Assembly: GCA_040758525.1 (NCBI GenBank)
Contig: JBFLVQ010000239.1
Location: forward strand, 1-12,489
DNA from: JBFLVQ01 sp040758525
GTDB taxonomy: Bacteria; Acidobacteriota; Blastocatellia; Chloracidobacteriales; JADJPF01
Direction of reading: 5' to 3'
Length of the DNA stretch: 12,489 bases
The notes beneath the pieces were generated by a model that saw nothing but the letters and a program-made list of their open reading frames with translations, was not told where the DNA came from and ran no database searches. Below, piece after piece: positions 1-5,478 of this stretch (within the stretch, counting starts at the first letter, position 1; each line of letters starts with the position of its first letter). The position numbers and the translations under genes were made by a program.

Positions 1-1
1 T

Positions 2-1924
2 GCTTCTGCAAATGATAATCTCTTTCTTATCGGCAGTGGCATCTATGACATTACTGGTCCGGCTGCTGAAACTGGTATGATGGGTTATGCCATGCTGGAT
101 CAGAAGACTATGGGAATTCATACACGCTTGCGTGCACGTGCTTTTGTTATTGCCGATCCACGTAATAACAATCGTGTAGTCTTTGTCAGCGCCGATCTAT
201 GTTTTATTACCCAGGCAGTTAAGCAGAAAGTAGTGGGGAAACTACGCGCGCTCTATGGCGATCTATATACCGATGAGAATCTACTTTTAAGTGCTACACA
301 TACTCATAGTGGTCCGGGCGGATTCTCACACTACGCGCTTTATAACATCACCATTCTGGGTTTTTCTCAACAGAATTTCGATCTGATCGTCAATGGTATT
401 TACCAATCTATCGTAAAAGCACATAACAACCTTGCGCCAGGCACAATCAAGATTGCTAGTGGCGAACTATTAAATGCCAGTGTCAATCGCTCGCCAGCAG
501 CTTATAACCTCAATCCCAGCTCAGAACGAGTCAATTATCTATATGATACTGACAAGCAGATAACATTGCTCAATCTACAGAAGTTGGATGGTAAAGAGAT
601 CGGTATGATCAACTGGTTTGCTGTACATCCAACCTCTATGAGCAATCAGAACAGACTGATTAGCAGTGATAATAAAGGCTATGCAGGATATCTTTTCGAA
701 AAATGGAAAGGCAGCGACTATAACGCCTTGCAAACCTTTGTTGCTGCCTTTGCGCAAAGCAATGAAGGAGATGTCTCACCCTGTCCCAATAGTTATGGTG
801 GTGGCGGTTGTAGTATTTATAATGAATTTGAGAGTACCAAAATATCTGCAACAAAACAGTATGATGCGGCTCGGCTGCTCTATAACAATGCCAGCGAATA
901 TCTACATGGCAGTGTTGATTATCGTCATACCTATGTAGATTTTTCTCAAGTTACAATAGATACAAAATTCACTGGCGACACAATACATAAAACTTGTGTA
1001 GCTGCGATCGGTAGCTCATTTGCTGCTGGCGCTGAAGATGGGCCCAGTAATTTTCCCTGGATTAGCGAAGGGATGAAATATCAAGGTCTAATCTTAACGC
1101 AAGATCAAGCTTGCCATGGGGTTAAACCAATTCTACTGCCGACTGGTAGAATGACGCCCTACCCCTGGACACCAGAAGTGCTGCCTGTCCAGATCGTACG
1201 TATTGGTAACCTAGCAATAATTGCAGTACCAGGAGAGTTCACTACCATGGCAGGTCGCCGCCTACGTGAAACGGTAGCAACACAATTGCATTCAATAGGT
1301 GTCAATTATGTAATAATCGCGGGTTTGGCCAATGCCTATGCAGGTTATGTAACAACACGCGAGGAGTATCAGTCACAACAATACGAAGGCGCTTCAACCC
1401 ATTTTGGTGAATGGACACTAGCAGCCTATCAGCAGGAGTTTGATAAACTGGCGATAGCAATGAGAACTGGCGCAGATGTAGCCAATGGACCCACCCCCCG
1501 CGACTTAAGTTGCTGTCAGACTACCCTTCAAACTGGTGTAGTATTCGATGATGTACCGCTTGGCAAGAGTTTTGGTAGCATAAATACAGATGCTAATACC
1601 TCTTATTCACCTGGTCAGACAGTACGTGTAATCTTTTGGGGCGGCCATCCCAAAAATAATCCTATGATTCAGTCAACCTATTTGAAGGTACAAAAAAGAC
1701 TCGACAATAATTGGGTGACGGTAGCTAATGATTGGGATCCAGAAACAAAATATATCTGGGCACGTTCTGGATTGGCATACTCATTAATAACTACTGAGTG
1801 GACAATTCCAAATACTGCCACGACTGGTGAATATCGTATAGTTCATTATGGACACTGGAAATCTGGCTGGACAGGAGCAATTAAGCCCTATAGCGGGACC
1901 TCACGTACTTTCTTAGTACAATAA
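2..1924 (+). CDS. Neutral/alkaline ceramidase, 5'-truncated by window edge
   Basis: Neutral ceramidases hydrolyse the amide bond of ceramide to sphingosine and a fatty acid using one zinc ion; bacterial members are usually secreted. The frame stays open from base 2, and the 25 residues before the first ATG (77) match the family N-terminus (IGSGIYDITGPAAETG), so the true start and any signal peptide lie outside the window. Counting from Met at 77, likely zinc ligands are His75 (ATHTHSGPGG), His184 (NWFAVHPTS), Glu387 (PGEFTTMAGRRLR) and Tyr424 (YVTTREEY). Arg138 (NRSP) and the presumed catalytic Ser234 in NEGDVSP are also present. These assignments follow the Pseudomonas enzyme by motif. The usual Asn after GDVSP is Cys236, which with Cys245 brackets a Gly-rich loop. 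From about residue 500 the sequence resembles the family's β-sandwich C-terminal domain. All core motifs are intact, so it is probably active. Confidence 0.95.
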   Translation, partial: ASANDNLFLIGSGIYDITGPAAETGMMGYAMLDQKTMGIHTRLRARAFVIADPRNNNRVVFVSADLCFITQAVKQKVVGKLRALYGDLYTDENLLLSATHTHSGPGGFSHYALYNITILGFSQQNFDLIVNGIYQSIVKAHNNLAPGTIKIASGELLNASVNRSPAAYNLNPSSERVNYLYDTDKQITLLNLQKLDGKEIGMINWFAVHPTSMSNQNRLISSDNKGYAGYLFEKWKGSDYNALQTFVAAFAQSNEGDVSPCPNSYGGGGCSIYNEFESTKISATKQYDAARLLYNNASEYLHGSVDYRHTYVDFSQVTIDTKFTGDTIHKTCVAAIGSSFAAGAEDGPSNFPWISEGMKYQGLILTQDQACHGVKPILLPTGRMTPYPWTPEVLPVQIVRIGNLAIIAVPGEFTTMAGRRLRETVATQLHSIGVNYVIIAGLANAYAGYVTTREEYQSQQYEGASTHFGEWTLAAYQQEFDKLAIAMRTGADVANGPTPRDLSCCQTTLQTGVVFDDVPLGKSFGSINTDANTSYSPGQTVRVIFWGGHPKNNPMIQSTYLKVQKRLDNNWVTVANDWDPETKYIWARSGLAYSLITTEWTIPNTATTGEYRIVHYGHWKSGWTGAIKPYSGTSRTFLVQ

Positions 1925-1932
1925 AGAAGATT

Positions 1933-2742
1933 ATGCCACTCTCGATAAAAGATACTAGTGCGCTGCAAGCAGCTATGGTAGCAAATATGTTGACACATAT
2001 GAGCTACTTTCAGTCTAGACATACAGAGATGGCGGTAGACCAAAACTCTGATCTAATCATTATTGATTCTAGGCTTGCTTGCGATACTTTTAATTTTATC
2101 TGCCGCGCCAGGCTTTCACTAGAAACGGCCGTATCACGTATTCAAGAGGCAGTCGGATATTTTCAACAAGTCGGTCATCCATTCTCTTGGTGGGTGAGCC
2201 CTGGCGATGAACCAGCAACACTTCCTGCCCTGCTAAATGCTGCTGGTCTTAGCAGGGCTGAACCTGAACCTGGCATGGCCATGGAACTGAGTAAGCTTCC
2301 ACCCAACATCAGTACCAATGGATTACGTATCGAGCGAGCCTTATCCTCACAACAGATTGCTGACTATGCAACAGTTTTGGCAGCCCTCTGGCAACCGCCA
2401 GATATTAATGTGATAACATTTTATCAGCGAGTAAGTGAGTTAGCGCTTGCTGCTGATTGCCCTATGCGCTTCTATGTTGGGTATATTGATGATCAACCTG
2501 TAGCAACCAGTGAACTCTGTCTAGCAGCAGAAGTAGCAGGCTTATATAACATCGCCACGCTTCCTGCTTATCGGTGTAAAGGGTATGGCAGAGCATTAAC
2601 CTTACAACCACTCTTTGATGCCCTAGAGGTTGGGACAAAAATAGCAACATTACAGGCTTCACAAGCTGGCTATAGTCTTTATACAAGAATCGGCTTTGAA
2701 TCGATAGGTCTGTTTAGTGAGTTTCAGCCATACCCTAAATAG
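1933..2742 (+). CDS. GNAT-family N-acetyltransferase
   Basis: Predicted acyl-CoA-dependent N-acyltransferase of 269 aa; the substrate is unknown. The C-terminal half carries the GNAT core. Motif A lies at about residues 205-223 (YNIATLPAYRCKGYGRALT) with the R-x-x-G-x-G pyrophosphate loop at 214-219, and motif B at about 246-264 (GYSLYTRIGFESIGLF). Residues 1-125 lack that signature but include a segment (FSWWVSPGDEP to AMEL) resembling a degenerate first GNAT half, so the protein may be a tandem GNAT with one active site. The start codon lies 8 bp after the ceramidase stop, with a purine-rich AAGAAG just upstream, which indicates co-transcription. A link to ceramide or sphingoid-base metabolism is suggested by position only. 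Confidence 0.85.
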   Translation: MPLSIKDTSALQAAMVANMLTHMSYFQSRHTEMAVDQNSDLIIIDSRLACDTFNFICRARLSLETAVSRIQEAVGYFQQVGHPFSWWVSPGDEPATLPALLNAAGLSRAEPEPGMAMELSKLPPNISTNGLRIERALSSQQIADYATVLAALWQPPDINVITFYQRVSELALAADCPMRFYVGYIDDQPVATSELCLAAEVAGLYNIATLPAYRCKGYGRALTLQPLFDALEVGTKIATLQASQAGYSLYTRIGFESIGLFSEFQPYPK

Positions 2743-2808
2743 ACCTATTAGTAGAAATTCTACAGTGAATTAACGTTCATCGACAGGAGATGATAATGGT
2801 GCTAGACT

Positions 2809-2831
2809 GACAAGGTCATAAGATGATTGTC
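2809..2831 (+). other. Bulged hairpin upstream of the terminator
   Basis: GACAA (2809-2813) pairs with TTGTC (2827-2831) and TCAT (2816-2819) with ATGA (2823-2826). This gives a 9-bp stem with a 2-nt bulge and a 3-nt loop. It sits between a Shine-Dalgarno-like AGGAG (2785-2789) with a four-codon ORF (2796-2810) and the terminator, a layout reminiscent of a leader or small RNA. Function is unproven. Confidence 0.35.
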
Positions 2832-2837
2832 CTCTGT

Positions 2838-2887
2838 TACCGCACCTAACTATATAGAAGCATCTGGTTAGGTGTGGTACTTTTTTT
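2838..2887 (+). terminator. Rho-independent terminator of the ceramidase-GNAT unit
   Basis: A 13-bp stem (2838-2850 with 2867-2879, one G-T wobble) closes a 16-nt loop and is followed after one C by seven T residues (2881-2887). It lies about 100 bp after the GNAT stop. This is the best intrinsic terminator on the plus strand in the window. Confidence 0.9.
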
Positions 2888-2935
2888 ACTCACAACCCTA
2901 CAACACCCAACACCAATTAAGACCTGATCTGGATA

Positions 2936-3008
2936 TGTCTCGCCTGAAACAGTACTGAAACACTATTGAGACAGTACTGAGACAGTTAATAATGTTGACT
3001 TGTCTCAG
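2936..3008. promoter_or_regulatory. Helically phased 8-bp repeat array, possible enhancer/UAS
   Basis: Four direct copies of YTGARACA start at 2944, 2955, 2966 and 2977, exactly 11 bp apart, so they lie on nearly the same face of the helix. An inverted copy (TGTCTCAG, 3001-3008) is a perfect 8-bp mirror of the fourth unit, and a weaker inverted copy (TGTCTCGC, 2936-2943) adjoins the first. The array lies roughly 100-170 bp upstream of the start site predicted from the -24/-12 element, where activator sites for sigma-54 promoters normally lie. The bound protein is not identified. Confidence 0.6.
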
Positions 3009-3080
3009 CATGGCAATAGAGGGATCGTCATTTTTCGCTAGGCTATTGTAGATACATAAGATAGTAAGCCATTTTGCCAC

Positions 3081-3095
3081 TGGCCCGCAGTTTGC
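3081..3095 (+). promoter_or_regulatory. Sigma-54 (RpoN) type -24/-12 promoter
   Basis: TGGCCCGCAGTTTGC matches the sigma-54 consensus TGGCACG-N4-TTGC with one mismatch and the required GG-N10-GC spacing. Transcription should begin near 3107, about 40 bp before the receiver gene's ATG at 3149. The upstream repeat array supports activator-dependent control. RpoN itself is not in the window. Confidence 0.6.
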
Positions 3096-3148
3096 ATATG
3101 CTGATAGCTGTCTAGCACTGAAGAATCTTTTCGTGAGGAACGTGCAAT

Positions 3149-3508
3149 ATGGCAACCATACTAATCGTAGACGATGAAGAATCATTGCGATGCATAATTT
3201 CAATGATATTAGTTGATAAATATACTGTGTTGGAAGCCGATAACGCCCTAGAGGGACTAACGATGTTCCAGCAACATCAACCCGACCTCATTATTACCGA
3301 TATGAATATGCCTGGTATGACTGGCCTTGAGTTGGTAGAAAAGGTTCGCAACATCAGTAAGACGGTCAAGCTGGTAGCATTCTCGGCTTCATTGAGAAAT
3401 CCAGATAAATTTAAGGCGATGATGGCAGCCGGCGCTGATATCTGCTTACCAAAGCCTGGTGGCATAGATGAGCTTGAGCTGGCCGTTGAGAAACTACTTA
3501 CCTGTTAA
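3149..3508 (+). CDS. Stand-alone response regulator receiver domain (CheY-like)
   Basis: Single receiver domain of 119 aa with no output domain. It would be phosphorylated by a histidine kinase and would act through protein-protein contact. The acidic pocket is Asp8-Asp9, the phospho-acceptor Asp51 (DLIITDMNMPGMTG), the switch Ser79 (VAFSAS) and the conserved Lys102 (LPKPGG), so all catalytic receiver positions are present. GAGGA about 10 bp upstream supports the ATG at 3149. The gene follows the sigma-54-like promoter and repeat array. No histidine kinase or chemotaxis gene lies nearby, so its partner is encoded elsewhere. Confidence 0.95.
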   Translation: MATILIVDDEESLRCIISMILVDKYTVLEADNALEGLTMFQQHQPDLIITDMNMPGMTGLELVEKVRNISKTVKLVAFSASLRNPDKFKAMMAAGADICLPKPGGIDELELAVEKLLTC

Positions 3509-3522
3509 AAAATAGCCTCAAG

Positions 3523-3571
3523 ATCAGAATATTATCCGCATTTTGGTAAAATCGCGGAATAATATTCTGAT
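3523..3571 (+). terminator. Long hairpin after the receiver gene, possible terminator
   Basis: Arms 3523-3539 and 3554-3571 pair over about 17 bp with one unpaired base, and the loop has its own ATTTT/AAAAT complementarity, so the whole forms one extended hairpin. It starts 15 bp after the receiver stop. The downstream run is only loosely T-rich, so it may stabilise the 3' end or attenuate rather than terminate fully. Confidence 0.5.
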
Positions 3572-3667
3572 TAAATACTAATCTCTTTTGCTAATCTGTT
3601 CTGACCTTTCCTTAACCTCTGCTTTTCCTGTAACTATTGTTTACAGCACCGCTCCGGACAATTCCCT

Positions 3668-3952
3668 ATGAGTTTTTCTCAAAGTGTTGTTATGGTTAAG
3701 CCCTTGGCTAAAGTTGATCTGTGCCAAGAACGATTAAACATTCAACGAATCCTACTGCAACTTTTCCTCTCTCATTTTGAAAAGGCCCACACAACTGGTG
3801 TTGCAGAAATCGATCTGATCACAATTGCCAAACATATTGGTTGTACAGATCTGAATCTGATTGGACTTGCTGCGCGCCAATTGAAGGCTGAACTGGGCGA
3901 AGGCGTAGAGCTAACAGCAACAATAAAAGGCGCTGTATTGTGGATAAAATAA
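3668..3952 (+). CDS. Small hypothetical protein, possible winged-helix fold
   Basis: I do not recognise a named family for this 94-aa protein. It has an amphipathic helix (about 20-40, ERLNIQRILLQLFLSHFEKA), then a segment that reads like helix-turn-helix (about 48-76, EIDLITIAKHIGCTDLNLIGLAARQLKAEL), then short strands ending in TATIKGAVLWIK. This order would suit a small winged helix, but that is inference from pattern. No good Shine-Dalgarno precedes the ATG at 3668, and an in-frame ATG at 3692 is an alternative. The upstream 160 bp holds the receiver-gene hairpin and a pyrimidine-rich stretch (about 3589-3633). It is probably a real gene because the frame is clean and lies in line with its neighbours. 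Confidence 0.6.
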   Translation: MSFSQSVVMVKPLAKVDLCQERLNIQRILLQLFLSHFEKAHTTGVAEIDLITIAKHIGCTDLNLIGLAARQLKAELGEGVELTATIKGAVLWIK

Positions 3953-3990
3953 TCAACGATAGATTATACTGATAGTGAGCATCGCTATCT

Positions 3991-4013
3991 TCAACAATCT
4001 TCGGATTGCTTGA
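3991..4013 (+). other. UUCG-capped hairpin between two genes
   Basis: CAATC-TTCG-GATTG (3995-4008) forms a 5-bp stem capped by a stable TTCG tetraloop, extended by TCAA/TTGA (3991-3994 with 4010-4013) around a bulged C. It lies in the 79-bp gap before the hotdog-fold gene and has no T-run, so it is more likely an RNA-stability or processing element than a terminator. Confidence 0.35.
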
Positions 4014-4031
4014 TACAGCCTGGAATGTAAT

Positions 4032-4448
4032 ATGCAAAAAGAGGAAGAGATACGACAAAAATTAAAACCCATACTGGATCACCATCCCTATATTACTATT
4101 GAGTTTGATCAAGAAGGTTTTAGAGCTGTAATGGATAATTTCCGTCCCAACCTGCTAGGAAATTTTGCTGGTGGTGATATGGCCTATATTGCCAATGCTG
4201 CGGCAGGACTTCTATGTGTGGTAGAAAATAGACTAGCAGAAACTGCCAGCATCAATATTGAATGTCTTGAAAGGGCTGATGGTAACCAGTTACTGGCGCG
4301 CGCACAAATAGTAAAACTAGGAAAGAGACTTATACGATTACGTGTTGATGTGAATGTTCGTAAGCAACAACAAGAGAAGTTGGTGGCGATAGCTCAGATC
4401 AATATGTCACCAATTAATAATCTAGATATCGAGCGGCTGATTGCTTAA
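4032..4448 (+). CDS. Hotdog-fold PaaI-like thioesterase family protein
   Basis: A 138-aa protein with the pattern of the PaaI/4HBT branch of hotdog acyl-CoA thioesterases: a lead-in helix (1-15), an N-x-x-G-x-x-A-G-G core helix (residues 40-60, NLLGNFAGGDMAYIANAAAG) and long strands (about 72-125, NIECLERADGNQLLARAQIVKLGKRLIRLRV and EKLVAIAQINM). Canonical PaaI enzymes have HGG and a catalytic Asp in an LAD motif. Here these read AGG (46-48) and I-A-N (Asn55), so ordinary thioesterase chemistry is doubtful; Asp49 could substitute, or the protein may bind acyl groups without cleaving them. The start follows only a weak ribosome binding site. Confidence 0.75.
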   Translation: MQKEEEIRQKLKPILDHHPYITIEFDQEGFRAVMDNFRPNLLGNFAGGDMAYIANAAAGLLCVVENRLAETASINIECLERADGNQLLARAQIVKLGKRLIRLRVDVNVRKQQQEKLVAIAQINMSPINNLDIERLIA

Positions 4449-4566
4449 TTATTGCTAACAGCAGGCAAAATTGCGGGAGTATGATATTAAATTGCGGAGC
4501 AATCACTCAAAACTGATGGAATCTGATAGCTAAGTCTTTCATGATCAACTCTCCTTCTAATAATAG

Positions 4567-4635
4567 TAATAGCAAGAAACACTATTAGCGCCATTGTTGG
4601 CAGAGTAGAGATATTGGCATAGTGGAATAGCTATT
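4567..4635. repeat. Short inverted repeats upstream of the 129-aa orphan gene
   Basis: TAATAG (4567-4572) and CTATTA (4582-4587) form a 6-bp inverted repeat with a 9-nt spacer, and AATAGCTATT (4626-4635) is a perfect palindrome. Both lie within 95 bp of the strongly translated gene at 4659 and could be operator-like, but AT-rich DNA yields such pairs by chance. Confidence 0.3.
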
Positions 4636-4658
4636 ATTCATACATAAAGGAGAGTGGT

Positions 4659-5048
4659 ATGCCCCTCAATCTACGCAGAATTTCCACGGCTGGTTTTCCA
4701 GGTTTTCCTGGTGCAAATATCTATGTGCATTGGCCAAATGCAGCCGTGGAACTGGTATTCAATACCAACACCAGCTTAAATCTTGGCACACAACAACAAT
4801 GGTTGATTCCACTGGTCGTAGGTGCGGCCCCAGGTAATAACAATGCAATAGAGATTCGCTTAGAAGCTACCGGGGAGACTTACTATATCTATGATACTAA
4901 TGCTGCCGTGCCTGCTCCTATGTCCAAGCTCTCTACCGCCCATGCAGGCATTGCTATTCCAATCGGACCTGGGGCAAATCAAAATGCCCTTGAACTGGTG
5001 TTAACCTATCAACATGGATCGCCAGCCGTAGGTTATTCTCTACGATAG
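4659..5048 (+). CDS. Uncharacterised 129-aa β-rich protein
   Basis: I do not recognise this protein. It has no Cys, no signal peptide and no membrane segment. It begins with a Gly/Pro-rich GFPGFPGANIYVHWPNAA and alternates short hydrophobic strands (AVELVFNT, WLIPLVVG, IEIRLEATGETYYIY, ALELVLTYQ) with Asn/Gly/Pro turns, suggesting a compact β-sandwich or jelly-roll. Two similar halves may be present, since AIEIRLEATGETYYIYD and ALELVLTYQHGSPAVGY occupy like positions. It has one of the best ribosome binding sites in the window (AAAGGAGAG about 7 bp before ATG), suggesting abundant translation. It stands 210 bp from the gene before it. Confidence 0.7.
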   Translation: MPLNLRRISTAGFPGFPGANIYVHWPNAAVELVFNTNTSLNLGTQQQWLIPLVVGAAPGNNNAIEIRLEATGETYYIYDTNAAVPAPMSKLSTAHAGIAIPIGPGANQNALELVLTYQHGSPAVGYSLR

Positions 5049-5059
5049 GATTTTAGCGC

Positions 5060-5065
5060 TATAAT
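5060..5065 (+). promoter_or_regulatory. Possible -10 box (TATAAT) before the 118-aa gene
   Basis: A perfect TATAAT lies 12 bp after the preceding stop codon. No good -35 hexamer is visible at the right spacing. If used, transcription would start near 5072, leaving the AAGGAG at 5082-5087 inside a very short leader. Confidence 0.3.
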
Positions 5066-5076
5066 ATTTTAACCGT

Positions 5077-5433
5077 TTGATAAGGAGCAAAGCGATCAAG
5101 AAGATAAAACTTAACGGCGGGCTTGAAAACACCGTCTCTACTGTCGAAATCAGAGACGACAGGAGTCTGGTAATAGAGTTTTATGACTTCAGCCCAGAAG
5201 CAGAGAATCTGCTTGGCAATGATGTTGCCTACACTTTAACAATAGATGTTACTACCAAGATTCGTGTTTTGGCTCGATTAATGGAAGAGAATGGCCTAAT
5301 ACCCAACTTTCTTGAAGATGATGATCTATTGCTGCAATTGCTGGAAGAGCGATTTAAGGACTATTTTGGAGTTCAAGAATGGTTACAGACAAATGGGATT
5401 GCTTATAGAAAAGAGTTTGACCCTTGGGCTTGA
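5077..5433 (+). CDS. Uncharacterised 118-aa acidic protein with unusual start
   Basis: I do not recognise the family. The protein is acidic, with a β-rich N-terminal half (VSTVEIRDDRSLVIEFYDFSPEAENLLGNDVAYTLTI) and a helical C-terminal half holding an acidic run (FLEDDDLLLQLLEERF), and it ends KEFDPWA. The only conventional start before residue 69 is TTG at 5077, which has no Shine-Dalgarno upstream. A strong AAGGAG (5082-5087) lies after that TTG and sits 7 bp before an in-frame ATC (5095), the normal spacing. Initiation at the rare ATC, or a base change in an original ATG, fits better than the TTG. The SWIM gene follows 45 bp downstream. Confidence 0.7.
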   Translation: MIRSKAIKKIKLNGGLENTVSTVEIRDDRSLVIEFYDFSPEAENLLGNDVAYTLTIDVTTKIRVLARLMEENGLIPNFLEDDDLLLQLLEERFKDYFGVQEWLQTNGIAYRKEFDPWA

Positions 5434-5457
5434 CAAATTACTGATAGATACAATAAA
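5430..5457 (+). promoter_or_regulatory. Candidate sigma-70 promoter for the SWIM gene
   Basis: A perfect -35 TTGACA (5430-5435) overlaps the previous stop codon and is followed after 16 bp by AATAAA (5452-5457), a 4/6 match to the -10 box. The start would be near 5464, just before the ATG at 5479. The -10 is weak. Confidence 0.35.
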
Positions 5458-5478
5458 CATTAAGAGCCATTAGATCAT

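Larger units (their letters stand above)
2743..3148. other. 406-bp intergenic regulatory region
   Basis: No protein-coding gene is convincing here. From left to right it holds a short palindrome (GTAGAAATTCTAC, 2751-2763), a tiny SD-plus-ORF (ATG at 2796, four codons), a bulged hairpin (2809-2831), a strong intrinsic terminator (2838-2887), a cluster of 8-bp repeats (2936-3008) and a sigma-54-like promoter (3081-3095). A minus-strand open frame across 2898-3203 is poor in composition, overlaps the receiver gene and is not accepted as a gene. Confidence 0.7.

Noticed and set aside
666..938. Plus-strand 90-codon open frame inside the ceramidase gene
   Set aside because: It is an out-of-frame shadow of a gene with full catalytic motifs.
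2898..3203. Minus-strand 101-codon open frame across the regulatory region
   Set aside because: It overlaps the promoter elements and the start of the receiver gene and has no protein-like pattern.
4451..4510. Repeated ATTGCGG and small stem-loops after the hotdog gene
   Set aside because: The stems are only 4-5 bp with no T-run, so I cannot support a terminator or operator.
4612..4640. Sigma-70 promoter candidate (TTGGCA with TATTAT) before the 129-aa gene
   Set aside because: The spacer is only about 12 bp, too short for a normal promoter.
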